The notes below the pieces were generated by a model. It was not told the origin of the DNA. It made no database searches and saw only the letters and a program-made list of their open reading frames with translations. Of a DNA stretch of 64,000 nucleotides, positions 22,660-31,170 are shown one piece after another. The DNA is from Candidatus Enterococcus leclercqii. GTDB taxonomy: Bacteria; Bacillota; Bacilli; Lactobacillales; Enterococcaceae. Within the stretch, counting starts at the first letter, position 1. Every line of letters begins with the position of its first letter. Both the position numbers and the translations under genes were made by a program. Location: NCBI RefSeq assembly GCF_009933135.1, contig NZ_MAEH01000014.1:434001-498000 (forward strand), given 5' to 3'.

Positions 22660-22688
22660 TTCACAGATCGCGATCAGACAAGTATAAT
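22660..22688 (+). promoter_or_regulatory. Promoter of the YebC-family gene
   Basis: TTCACA (22660-22665), a 17-nt spacer and TATAAT (22683-22688). The palindrome GATCGCGATC (22666-22675) lies within the spacer. Confidence 0.8.
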
Positions 22689-22742
22689 GGACAAGGACAT
22701 TTTTATTGAATTTACAACAACTACAGAAAGCGAAGTGTAATT

Positions 22743-23462
22743 ATGGGTCGTAAATGGGCAAACATCGTTGCAAAAAAGACTGCCAAGGACGGTGCGAACA
22801 GCCGGGTCTATGCCAAATTCGGTATTGAGATCTACGCTGCCGCAAAATCAGGTGATCCTGATCCCCATTCAAACCAGAAATTGCGTTTTGTCATTGAACG
22901 GGCGAAAACATACAATGTGCCTCGACATATCATTGATCGAGCTATCGAAAAAGCGAAAGGATCCGGCGATGAGACCTATCAAGAATTGCGCTATGAAGGG
23001 TTTGGTCCCAACGGCTCAATGGTAATCGTGGATGCTTTGACCAATAATGTAAATCGGACTGCTGCTGATGTTCGGGCGGCATTTGGTAAAAACGGCGGCA
23101 ATATGGGTGTATCCGGTGCGGTTGCTTATATGTTCGACAATACGGCATTGTTTGGCTTTGCCGGTGATGATGCTGACGCTGTTTTGGAATATCTGATGGA
23201 AAAAGACATTGATGTTCGTGATGTGGAAGAAGAGGACGGGCAGATCATCGTTTACGGTGAGCCAGACGACTTCAGTGCTATCGATGCAGCTCTCAAAGAA
23301 AACGGAATCAACGAATTTTCTGTGGCTGAACTGCAGATGATTCCACAAAACGAAGTGACTTTAAGTGGCGACGATTTAGAAAAATTTGAAAAAATGATCG
23401 ACGTATTGGAAGATTTGGAAGATGTCCAATCTGTCTACCATAACGTTGCTTTGGAAGATTAA
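22743..23462 (+). CDS. YebC/PmpR family protein (YeeN/YeeI branch)
   Basis: This 239-residue cytosolic protein of the DUF28 family starts [20 protein letters not shown], the shorter N-terminus of the YeeN/YeeI branch. Canonical YebC starts with AGHSKWANI. The family was long annotated as transcriptional regulators. More recent work links members to translation of difficult, for example proline-rich, sequences. The role here is inferred from the family only. It is monocistronic with a strong terminator. Confidence 0.9.
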   Translation: MGRKWANIVAKKTAKDGANSRVYAKFGIEIYAAAKSGDPDPHSNQKLRFVIERAKTYNVPRHIIDRAIEKAKGSGDETYQELRYEGFGPNGSMVIVDALTNNVNRTAADVRAAFGKNGGNMGVSGAVAYMFDNTALFGFAGDDADAVLEYLMEKDIDVRDVEEEDGQIIVYGEPDDFSAIDAALKENGINEFSVAELQMIPQNEVTLSGDDLEKFEKMIDVLEDLEDVQSVYHNVALED

Positions 23463-23476
23463 GAAAAGCCAAAAAA

Positions 23477-23525
23477 ACAACACCGCAGCCGACGGGAGAA
23501 TCTCCAGTGGCTGTGGTGTTGTTTT
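23477..23525 (+). terminator. Intrinsic terminator of the YebC-family gene
   Basis: AACAACACCGCAGCC pairs with GGCTGTGGTGTTGTT. The apical segment GGAGA-A-TCTCC can extend the stem. Four T residues follow. Confidence 0.88.
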
Positions 23526-23563
23526 GATATAGCGTGCTGCAAGACTCGCCTTGCGAGGGTTAT

Positions 23564-24169
23564 CTAAGGCTTGTTTTTTTCTTCTTGTTGATCGGCAATC
23601 TCGTCTTGGACTTTTGCTAACATCTGCTGTAATTTTTGTTCCTTACGCTGGAGAACCACCAGATCTTCTTTGATTTCGGAGGCTTTTTCGTGTTCTGGTG
23701 GCCGAATCAAAAAATTCAAAGCGATGGCCACAAAAGTACCGATGAATGTATCAATGACCCGCTGCAAAGCAAAATAGATTGACTCATTACGGCTGACACT
23801 CAATGTAATCAAAAGCATAGTAGCGATAGCCGAAATGATGCCTGCGTTGTTGTTGATGCCATCGGAGACGATGATTAAAAGAGCCACCAATAATGGTAAA
23901 AGAAAGACTTCCAATAAAAAATCTTCGTGGAAAAACTGTTTGACAAAAAAGTAAAAAATCGCAAAGGCGCCTCCGAGACTATTCCCTAAGATACGGGATT
24001 TACCGAAGGATACCGTCGTAGTCAGGTCTTGCCTCAAAGAAAAAACGGCTGCCAATGCGGCGATTAGAGGTTCACCGCGGTTGGTGAAGTGAAAGAGCAG
24101 GATGCAGATCATAACGGCAATTGCTGTTTTTAGTGTTCGCATACCGATTCGAAACCGACCCAAATGCAT
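23564..24169 (-). CDS. Aromatic acid exporter family (ArAE_1/FUSC-like) membrane protein
   Basis: This 201-residue protein has four to five membrane helices, starting GMRTLKTAIAVMICILL, and a charged cytosolic coiled-coil tail after about residue 150. It matches the N-terminal ArAE_1 module, but the substrate is unknown. I chose ATG 24169, 8 nt after GGGAG. The GTG at 24178 and ATG at 24175 lie too close to that site. It is divergent from a second family member. Confidence 0.82.
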   Translation of the reverse strand: MHLGRFRIGMRTLKTAIAVMICILLFHFTNRGEPLIAALAAVFSLRQDLTTTVSFGKSRILGNSLGGAFAIFYFFVKQFFHEDFLLEVFLLPLLVALLIIVSDGINNNAGIISAIATMLLITLSVSRNESIYFALQRVIDTFIGTFVAIALNFLIRPPEHEKASEIKEDLVVLQRKEQKLQQMLAKVQDEIADQQEEKNKP

Positions 24170-24220
24170 GGACATCACTCCCTTTCTTCGTTGGTAGGTC
24201 CATCCTTATCCTTACCTTTA

Positions 24221-24250
24221 ATGATAGCGGAAAAGATCTTAGATTGCCAA
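24221..24250 (-). promoter_or_regulatory. Promoter of the leftward ArAE-family gene
   Basis: On the minus strand, TTGGCA (24250-24245), an 18-nt spacer and TATCAT (24226-24221). Its -35 overlaps the -35 of the rightward promoter. Confidence 0.6.
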
Positions 24251-24273
24251 TTTTAGGCGATTTTCAGTACAAT
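24244..24273 (+). promoter_or_regulatory. Promoter of the rightward ArAE-family gene
   Basis: TTGCCA (24244-24249), an 18-nt spacer and TACAAT (24268-24273). It shares the -35 bases TGCCA with the opposite promoter. Confidence 0.6.
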
Positions 24274-24306
24274 GGAGAAGAAAACTGATGAAAAGGAAGA
24301 TGCTTG

Positions 24307-25275
24307 TTGAAAATAGGATTACGTACAGTTAAAACCGCACTTTGCGCGGTATTGGCGATGATTATTGCACAAAGTTTGAATTTGCTTTATGCGCCGGCAG
24401 CTGGGATTATTGCTGTTCTAAGCGTGGGGAACACCAAGCGTTCTTCGTGGGAGATTGCCCGCAATCGGGTACTATCTCTGGTGATGGCAACTGGCATTTC
24501 ATTTGTCTGTTTTTCCTTGGTTGGCTACAATCCAGTTGCTTTTGGCGTTTACTTGCTGTTTTTTATCCCTTTGTCCGCCAAGTTTGGGCTGGAAGATGGG
24601 ATTGTTGTCAATTCAGTATTGATTACACACTTTATGGCTGAAGCTTCGTTTGCATCGAGTATGCTGCTCAATGAGTTTTTGTTGATGGTAATTGGTGCGG
24701 GTCTGGCCTTGACGGCTAATTTATATATGCCTGATCTTGAAAAGTCATTGCGGCAAGATCAGACCGTGGCTGAAACGATGTTTGCACGTTTGTTGCTGCT
24801 GCTTTCAGAAAGCTTGAATCATCCGCAAAAGGCGGCGCAGCTGGAACAGCGCTGCCAAAATCTACTGGAATTTTTACGAGAAGCGCAAAAGAAAGCAAGT
24901 CGCCATCGAGACAATCGCTGGAGCAGTGGGGATGAGTACTTTGAAGCATATTTTTCCATGCGACGTTCTCAATTACGCCTGCTCAATGACATGATTGGTT
25001 TTACGGCTCAAATCAGTGTAGAAGCTGAGATGGTAGCTGATTTGAAGAAACTGCTTGAAGAAACTTCGGAAACTTTTTCTGAAGAAAATGATGGTCGGGA
25101 AATCTTGGCTAAGATTATGATAATCTATGAAAATTATCGTTTGGCTCCTTTACCAAAAGATCGGGAAGAGTTTGAAAGTCGAGCGCTGTTGTTTCAATTT
25201 TTACAGAGTTTTACGAGTTTTATCGAAATCAAGGCAGAATTTGCTGAAGTCAATCAAAAACCGGCTGCCCTTTAA
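24307..25275 (+). CDS. Aromatic acid exporter family membrane protein with C-terminal ArAE domain
   Basis: This 322-residue protein has an N-terminal membrane half (GLRTVKTALCAVLAMII, five to six helices). Its C-terminal half (about 150-322) is cytosolic and helical, the layout of YqjA-type ArAE proteins. The exported compound is unknown. Start is TTG 24307 (7 nt after AAGGAAG) or the adjacent TTG 24304. It is paired head to head with the shorter paralogue. Confidence 0.85.
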   Translation: MKIGLRTVKTALCAVLAMIIAQSLNLLYAPAAGIIAVLSVGNTKRSSWEIARNRVLSLVMATGISFVCFSLVGYNPVAFGVYLLFFIPLSAKFGLEDGIVVNSVLITHFMAEASFASSMLLNEFLLMVIGAGLALTANLYMPDLEKSLRQDQTVAETMFARLLLLLSESLNHPQKAAQLEQRCQNLLEFLREAQKKASRHRDNRWSSGDEYFEAYFSMRRSQLRLLNDMIGFTAQISVEAEMVADLKKLLEETSETFSEENDGREILAKIMIIYENYRLAPLPKDREEFESRALLFQFLQSFTSFIEIKAEFAEVNQKPAAL

Positions 25276-25282
25276 GGCAATT

Positions 25283-25321
25283 AAAAAAGACCGCTGAGTC
25301 GAGAAGATTCGACTGGCGGTC
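25283..25321 (-). terminator. Terminator of the Gfo/Idh/MocA gene
   Basis: GACCGCTGAGTCGA (25289-25302) pairs with TTCGACTGGCGGTC (25308-25321). The A-run at 25283-25288 is a T-run on the minus strand. It may also slow plus-strand transcription. Confidence 0.85.
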
Positions 25322-25343
25322 TAATTACGCAGGATTTTTTAGC

Positions 25344-26294
25344 CTATTTTTTCCAAGCAGAAAGCATCTGATCCATTGCCGAGATGGCATCATAGGTCAT
25401 AGCTAGAGACGTGTTTTCGGCTCCGTTGATAGTAGCGACCATATTGGCGACTTCGTAATTCATCGCCTGGGAGGTTTCGCCGACTTCGATGTGTTCGCGG
25501 GTGCCATCGTTATAGAAAATTTCTGCAGCTTGTGCCCGGGGGTATTCTGGAACGGTAATGTAGCCATTTTCATAAGCGACAATGCCGATTTTTGGCATTT
25601 TGGCTTGGAAGGTTAATGTGACTGCTGCCATTTCATTTTTCGCATTTTTCAAAATTGTGACAGATTGTTCATCAACACCGGTGGAAAAAGGCAACATATC
25701 GCTAGCTACAACTTGCGGCTGGGCATTCATAAAGCGACGAACAAAGCTGACTGCATAGGTACCAATGTCCAACAGCGCACCACCAGCCAAATCCGGATTG
25801 AAGAAACGATTGCTTGGATCTGGTTCTTTATAACTGCCAAAGGGTGCTTGAATCATTTTCAGTTTTCCTAATTTACCGGAATCGGCAATCTTCTTTAACT
25901 CGGTAAACAAAGGCATGTTGAAAATGGTCATGGCTTCTTGTAAAACTAGATTTTTTTCTTTGGCAACGGCCATGACTTCTTCTAGTTCCGACAGATCCAT
26001 GGTGATGGCTTTTTCGCAAAGAACGTGTTTTCCTGCGGTCAAGGCTTTTAGAATGTACTCTTTGTGGAAACGATTAGGGACAGCTACGTAGATGATATCC
26101 ACTGCTTCGTCTGCCAACAGGGCGTCATAAGAACCATAGCTTGCAGGAATCTCATATTGCTTGGCGAAACGATCAGCAGTCGCCTGATTTCGGGAGCACA
26201 CAGCATAGAGATTGCTTTCTGGGTTGGAAAAAGTCATCGCCAATTGATGGGCGATATCACCAGTACCGGCAATGGCCCAATTGTATTTTTTCAT
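25344..26294 (-). CDS. Gfo/Idh/MocA family NAD(P)-dependent oxidoreductase
   Basis: This 316-residue oxidoreductase has an N-terminal Rossmann fold (WAIAGTGDIAHQLA). The family motif is HVLCEKAITM, where EK holds the catalytic Lys. A C-terminal alpha/beta domain follows. Substrates in this family are sugars, inositols or dihydrodiols; none can be named here. I chose ATG 26294 behind GAGAGGAG. The longer frame from 26333 adds 13 residues of non-family sequence. An inverted repeat, TTGAAT-N7-ATTCAA (26322-26340), lies upstream and may be an operator. Confidence 0.88.
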   Translation of the reverse strand: MKKYNWAIAGTGDIAHQLAMTFSNPESNLYAVCSRNQATADRFAKQYEIPASYGSYDALLADEAVDIIYVAVPNRFHKEYILKALTAGKHVLCEKAITMDLSELEEVMAVAKEKNLVLQEAMTIFNMPLFTELKKIADSGKLGKLKMIQAPFGSYKEPDPSNRFFNPDLAGGALLDIGTYAVSFVRRFMNAQPQVVASDMLPFSTGVDEQSVTILKNAKNEMAAVTLTFQAKMPKIGIVAYENGYITVPEYPRAQAAEIFYNDGTREHIEVGETSQAMNYEVANMVATINGAENTSLAMTYDAISAMDQMLSAWKK

Positions 26295-26590
26295 AACGTA
26301 TAAAACTCCTCTCAAAATAACTTGAATTGACATTATTCAAATCCCACTCCTGCCGATTTTTTCCTTGCTAAGAAGCTCCACTGGTCAAAAATCAAAGAAA
26401 GTGAAAAAACAAAGCCAAATCATATTTACAGTGTAACAATCCTTTAAAAAAAAGGGAAGTTCTTTGCAAAACTCTGGTATTTGCAGATAATTTCAGTAAA
26501 ATAGATTGAGAAGCTTTAGTAAGAGGTTGTTCGTCACAGCCGTGATTCAAGCCACTCTAGACAGAATATTTGGGAAAAGGATGAACGACT

Positions 26591-27106
26591 ATGCATGACG
26601 TTTACATTGAAATTTTGGTTTCAACAATTAAAGAACAATATTTGACAGAAAAGAACTTTTTTGACGGGGTTCTCAGTATTTCTGAGGAAACCTGGGAAAA
26701 CTGGAAGCGAGGAAGTCTCAATTTACCGGGAGAACAGAGCCAGAAAATCAAAAATCTCTTTAGTGATTATGAGTGGATGTTGGTGCAGAAGATTTTGCGT
26801 CAGACCATCATCTTTCCTGAAAAGAGAACAACTGCTGTGACAGATTATCGCCATATGAAGACTCAAATTGCCCAGAAATGGCTGAAATCCGGATTAGCAG
26901 AGGTTTCCGTAAAACAACGAGAAGAAAATCACAATGCACAGATGGTGGAGCTTTTAGTGGTGATGGATTACGGAAAATGGGGATTTGACGATATTCTGAG
27001 CTTCCGCTTGCCGGCTCGTATCCAGCAACAAATCGAAAGCGAACAGGTAGCGCTTTTGGACTGGGTCAACGAAAACCTGGAGGAAACATACCTTGAAGAG
27101 CAGTAA
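26591..27106 (+). CDS. Unknown protein, first gene of a cell-wall operon
   Basis: I do not recognise this 171-residue protein. Residues about 24-52 (FFDGVLSISEETWENWKRG and onward) look like an Xre-type helix-turn-helix core. The rest is helical and acidic, without signal peptide or membrane segment. The last 14 nt overlap the VanY-like gene, so the two are translated together. A regulatory role is possible but unproven. ATG 26591 follows AAAAGGATG. Confidence 0.75.
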   Translation: MHDVYIEILVSTIKEQYLTEKNFFDGVLSISEETWENWKRGSLNLPGEQSQKIKNLFSDYEWMLVQKILRQTIIFPEKRTTAVTDYRHMKTQIAQKWLKSGLAEVSVKQREENHNAQMVELLVVMDYGKWGFDDILSFRLPARIQQQIESEQVALLDWVNENLEETYLEEQ

Positions 27107-28058
27107 AATCCGCAATAAGCTTCCCGTTGGCGTGAGTTTGGGTCTGGTGATTGTTGGGGCGGCCTTAGTGATTTGGTTCTGGCCTTTTTCTGATCTGCCT
27201 TTTCGAATCGAGGGCTTTGCTACTGAAAAACAGACAACTTTTGTATCTTTTGATTCAACAGACCCGCTAAGTCAAAAAATTTCCACCGAAGATTCTACCT
27301 CAAGTGCAAGCATTGGCAAAAAACAGGTGGCAAATGACGCAGAAAGCTTAAAATCACAGTTGTTGCGCAACCTTTTGCCAGAAAGTCAAACGAATTCTTT
27401 AAAACAAGGGGCAGCTGCAACTCTACCGCCAGATTTTCCTAAGATAGCGGTCACAGATTGGCGGATACAGCTCGTCGGTCCAGATCACAAACTAGCCCAT
27501 GAAATGGATGAGTCACAATTGACTGAGATCAGTAGCAGTGAGCGTTTGGACAAACGTGTGGCAGATTCATTTGCTGATTTGACACAAGGGGCGGCTGATG
27601 CTGGTGTTACCATTGCTGTTGTCTCAGCGTATCGGTCAGTTGCTGATCAGACCGCTGTTTTCAATGAGAAATTTGAACGCATGAAACGTCAGGGAAAAAG
27701 TGATGAAGAAGCTGAACGCGAGACCATGACAGATATGACACGGCCGGGATACAGTGAACATCACACCGGCTTGGCTGTGGATGTTGTCGATGAATCGTGG
27801 TTGGCAAGTGACCCGGCCTGGACCTTGGAGGAGAGTTACGGAGCAACAAAAGGTGGGCAGTGGTTGGCAGCTCATGTGGCAGATTATGGGTTTGTCATTC
27901 GTTACCCGGCTGATAAAACAGCCATTACTAAAATCAGTTACGAACCGTGGCGCTTGCGGTATGTTGGAAAAGATGTTGCCAAATACATGAATGCACATGG
28001 CCTTTGTCTAGAAGAGTTTGTTGCAGAAGCAGAAAAGTGGGAACAATATGGCAATTAG
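27093..28058 (+). CDS. VanY-like D-Ala-D-Ala carboxypeptidase (M15B), possible zinc-ligand loss
   Basis: This 321-residue secreted or membrane-anchored protein has an N-terminal helix at about 12-30 and a low-complexity linker. The M15B domain starts at about 150. The zinc motif SxHxxGxxxD is present as SEHHTGLAVD. The second motif, normally ExWH, reads YEPWRLRYVG, with Arg (CGC) in place of the third zinc-ligand His. Activity on stem-peptide D-Ala is therefore uncertain. It starts at TTG 27093, 7 nt after GGAGGAA, and overlaps both neighbours. Confidence 0.88.
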   Translation: MKSSKIRNKLPVGVSLGLVIVGAALVIWFWPFSDLPFRIEGFATEKQTTFVSFDSTDPLSQKISTEDSTSSASIGKKQVANDAESLKSQLLRNLLPESQTNSLKQGAAATLPPDFPKIAVTDWRIQLVGPDHKLAHEMDESQLTEISSSERLDKRVADSFADLTQGAADAGVTIAVVSAYRSVADQTAVFNEKFERMKRQGKSDEEAERETMTDMTRPGYSEHHTGLAVDVVDESWLASDPAWTLEESYGATKGGQWLAAHVADYGFVIRYPADKTAITKISYEPWRLRYVGKDVAKYMNAHGLCLEEFVAEAEKWEQYGN

Positions 28059-28680
28059 ACGTTATCAATCAAAAAAAAAATTCAATCTACCGCTGGTTTT
28101 GTTCGGTATGCTCTTGATTGGGGTCGCCTTTGTTTTTTCATTGGCGACCCTTGCCGATTTTTCTGGAAAACCTGAAACGGAGACAACGCAAGAAGCAACG
28201 TTGTCCCGTCAGCAATTTATTGAAAAGCTGGTGCCTCACGCCCAAGAACTTCAGGCAGGCTATGGTGTTCTCCCTAGTATTATTATCGGACAGGCAGCGT
28301 TAGAGTCCAATTTTGGACAAGCAACTTTAGCCAGTAAGTACAACAATCTTTTTGGGGTCAAAGCTTTCGGAGATAAGCCCAAAGTAAATCTCGAAACACA
28401 AGAATATTTGAACGACCAGTGGGTTACAGTCAAAGGTGATTTTCGAGTTTATGAATCTTGGGACGAATCAATGGATGCCCATACCCGCTTATTTGTGAAC
28501 GGAGTGGATTGGGATCCTAAAAAATACGAGCCCGTCTTGCTGGCTAAAGATTACAAAGAGGCCGCCCAGGCTTTGCAAAAGGCGGGATATGCGACAGATC
28601 CCACCTATGCTGATAAAATAATAGCTATGATAGAAGAATATCACTTGGATCAATACGATCATTCAAATGATCAAAAATAA
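28048..28680 (+). CDS. GH73-type N-acetylglucosaminidase (peptidoglycan hydrolase)
   Basis: This 210-residue protein has an N-terminal signal anchor (about 9-30) and one glucosaminidase domain. The catalytic Glu lies in QAALESNFGQ, followed by SKYNNLFGVKA, a lysozyme-like fold signature. It cuts glycan strands of peptidoglycan outside the membrane. It has no LysM or SH3 wall-binding repeats. I chose ATG 28048 over the upstream TTG 28018; it overlaps the VanY-like gene by 11 nt, so translation is coupled. Confidence 0.9.
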   Translation: MAIRRYQSKKKFNLPLVLFGMLLIGVAFVFSLATLADFSGKPETETTQEATLSRQQFIEKLVPHAQELQAGYGVLPSIIIGQAALESNFGQATLASKYNNLFGVKAFGDKPKVNLETQEYLNDQWVTVKGDFRVYESWDESMDAHTRLFVNGVDWDPKKYEPVLLAKDYKEAAQALQKAGYATDPTYADKIIAMIEEYHLDQYDHSNDQK

Positions 28681-28702
28681 CTGTAAGAACAGGAGTGAGC
28701 CG

Positions 28703-29395
28703 ATGGAGCAGAAAAAAGCTAAAAAAACTCCGGAAATTATGACTGAGTTGAGAAAGGATATTGTTCGGGTACCGGCTGTTATTCGAGAAGCCAGTGGAAT
28801 TACTATCTTTGGTAAGCGAATCAAGTCGATTATCTTTACGACAGATATCGCCATTATCCGCAATACCGATGCCGATGCTGTGATTGCGGTTTATCCTTTT
28901 ACACCGCATCCGGCGATTACAAAAAGTATTATTGAGGCTGCCGATATTCCGGTATTTTCCGGTGTTGGTGGTGGACTGACACAAGGAAACCGCTCTTCAT
29001 ATATGAGTATGTTTGCCGAGGCACAGGGATCTTTGGGCGTCGTTTTAAATGCCCCGACACCTGTTGAAACGGTAAAAATGGTGGCTCAGGTGGTGGATAT
29101 TCCCGTAGTGAGTACTGTCACCTCTATCTATACGCCAATTGATGAAAAGTTGGCGGTGGGAGTCAAAATTATCAACATCAGTGCAGGAAAAGATACGGCG
29201 GCAACAGTCCGACATTTTCGCGAACGCTACCCGGATTTGGCGATTATGGCAACTGGTGGACCCACTGAAGATAGCATCAAAGAAACGATTGAGGCTGGCG
29301 CGAATGCCATTACCTATACACCACCGACTAATGGCGAGCTGTTTCGTCGCAAAATGGAGCATTACCGGGAACAAGAAAAAGAAACTGATGAATAA
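28703..29395 (+). CDS. Conserved TIM-barrel-like protein, function unknown
   Basis: This 230-residue soluble protein belongs to a group often labelled only hydrolase in lactic acid bacteria. Alternating strands and Gly-rich turns (FSGVGGGLTQGN, IMATGGPTEDSIKETIEAGA, NAITYTPPT) suggest an aldolase-type TIM barrel with a phosphate-binding loop. The substrate is unknown. I chose ATG 28703, 5 nt after AGGAGTG. It is the last gene of the wall-related operon, ended by a terminator. Confidence 0.78.
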   Translation: MEQKKAKKTPEIMTELRKDIVRVPAVIREASGITIFGKRIKSIIFTTDIAIIRNTDADAVIAVYPFTPHPAITKSIIEAADIPVFSGVGGGLTQGNRSSYMSMFAEAQGSLGVVLNAPTPVETVKMVAQVVDIPVVSTVTSIYTPIDEKLAVGVKIINISAGKDTAATVRHFRERYPDLAIMATGGPTEDSIKETIEAGANAITYTPPTNGELFRRKMEHYREQEKETDE

Positions 29396-29458
29396 CCGCA
29401 ATAACAATACTGACGCTTTTTATTTTTTGCGGACACAAAGCCAAATGTGATAGACAAG

Positions 29459-29509
29459 TAAAAGACGACAATCGCCTACTAAAAATAGAAAGGAGATTGT
29501 CGTCTTTTT
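29459..29509 (+). terminator. Intrinsic terminator of the VanY-GH73 operon
   Basis: AAAGACGACAATC (29461-29473) pairs with GATTGTCGTCTTT (29495-29507), then T. The long loop contains an AGGAG. Confidence 0.88.
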
Positions 29510-29535
29510 AGATTAAGGGTAACTATTACGATACT

Positions 29536-29820
29536 TCAAAGAATTAGTGCATTTCCTTCTTCTTTAAAGCCGTAAATAGGCTGCAGCGCGTTGTCCTCCA
29601 TGTAGAATAAATGCAGGGGGCGATGAGTCATTAGTGCGGTAAGTAGCTTTGGCATCGGTAGTGGAAGCTGGTTGTTGTCAGCTATTAGAATCAGCCGATC
29701 ACCTTGATAGTCAATCCCACTGCAGGGCTTGGGTGTCCCGTTGATAGAGAGTAGTAATTGTTGCAGTTCTTGTCCTTGGCTGGGAAGCGTCAAGGCGGTT
29801 AAAAGTTCACTTGCTCGCAT
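29536..29820 (-). CDS. Small protein of unknown function
   Basis: I do not recognise this 94-residue soluble protein. It has no membrane segment or metal motif. The start overlaps the end of the upstream gene by 14 nt, with AGAGGT 9-10 nt before ATG. This supports a real two-gene operon with the gene at 29807-30097. Confidence 0.65.
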   Translation of the reverse strand: MRASELLTALTLPSQGQELQQLLLSINGTPKPCSGIDYQGDRLILIADNNQLPLPMPKLLTALMTHRPLHLFYMEDNALQPIYGFKEEGNALIL

Positions 29821-30097
29821 AAAAATCGCTACCTCTTTTCTTGGCTGGATAAGGACTCAGCTCATAATCAATCATGACTTTAGTTTTTCCCAATACCCCA
29901 TAGTCTCTGGCAACAAATTGTCCTCGTTTGTTGTAGCTGCCGGAAACGACAACAGTCATACCTGGTGCGACATCAGCAAAAAAATTGAGTCCGTGGCGAG
30001 CAATCAGACAGTGTTCGTTATTTAATTGAAAATAGACCAACGGCGGATCTACTGAAATCAGTCGGCTTTTTTTTAGTTGTCCTCGTTTTGTAATCAT
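29807..30097 (-). CDS. Small protein of unknown function, possible OB-like fold
   Basis: This 96-residue protein is not recognised. The segment VAPGMTVVVSGSYNKRGQFV resembles the strand-turn-strand of a small beta barrel (OB-like), and the N-terminus is basic. Nucleic-acid binding is a guess. I chose ATG 30097, 9 nt after GGAG; the first in-frame ATG (30106) touches that site. A good promoter lies at 30224-30252 on this strand. Confidence 0.65.
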   Translation of the reverse strand: MITKRGQLKKSRLISVDPPLVYFQLNNEHCLIARHGLNFFADVAPGMTVVVSGSYNKRGQFVARDYGVLGKTKVMIDYELSPYPAKKRGSDFYASK

Positions 30098-30223
30098 TAT
30101 GTTCATCTCCGTATCAAAGAAAGCCAGCAGGTGGAGGATAGCTTTTCAATACCTATTTAAAATGGGATTCCAGCTGCAGAAAAGTCAGCGATGGCACTTA
30201 GAAACAGAATACTTATTGATATA

Positions 30224-30252
30224 ATTATACAAACAAACGTTCGCCTTGTAAA
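30224..30252 (-). promoter_or_regulatory. Promoter of the two small minus-strand genes
   Basis: On the minus strand, TTTACA (30252-30247), a 17-nt spacer and TATAAT (30229-30224). The leader is about 120 nt and has no structure I can name. Confidence 0.75.
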
Positions 30253-30296
30253 GCTGCAGCTTCTGTGAAAGAGAATGAAAAAATGATGAAAAGATG

Positions 30297-30325
30297 TTGC
30301 GACTTTCCAAAGTCGGTGTTATACT
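30297..30325 (+). promoter_or_regulatory. Promoter of xpt-pbuX
   Basis: TTGCGA (30297-30302), a 17-nt spacer and TATACT (30320-30325) with upstream TG. An inverted repeat, GACTTT-CC-AAAGTC (30301-30314), starts in the -35 and lies in the spacer; it may be an operator. Confidence 0.82.
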
Positions 30326-30368
30326 CGGCAACATAAATGGTTCAGCCTTCAAAAATTTAATAATTACC

Positions 30369-30432
30369 GCTTATATATCGTCGTAATCGGTCGACAGTCT
30401 CTACCCGGTACCGTAAATATCGGACTATAAGC
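30369..30432 (+). promoter_or_regulatory. Purine riboswitch aptamer, guanine class
   Basis: P1 is GCTTATA (30369-30375) with TATAAGC (30426-30432). P2 is GTCG with CGAC. P3 is CCGGTA (30405-30410) with TATCGG (30418-30423) around CCGTAAA. The conserved core TCTCTACC and GGACTATA is present. The C in GACTA corresponds to the base that pairs with guanine or hypoxanthine; adenine riboswitches have T. Ligand binding should turn xpt-pbuX off. Confidence 0.97.
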
Positions 30433-30441
30433 AAAAAATGT

Positions 30442-30488
30442 GCGCAGACACTTTTTTTGCTTATGCAAGGAAAAGTCTGCGCTTTTTT
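30442..30488 (+). terminator. Riboswitch-controlled terminator of xpt-pbuX
   Basis: GCGCAGAC (30442-30449) pairs with GTCTGCGC (30475-30482), followed by six T residues. The competing antiterminator is a 12-bp helix: ATAAGCAAAAAA (30427-30438), which includes the 3' strand of P1, with TTTTTTGCTTAT (30453-30464). Confidence 0.95.
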
Positions 30489-30558
30489 ATGACATATATC
30501 TGAGTAGATGAAAGACTTTCAGACGACAGATGGCGGAGATCATGAAGGCTGAGCATAA

Positions 30559-31170
<612 letters not shown>

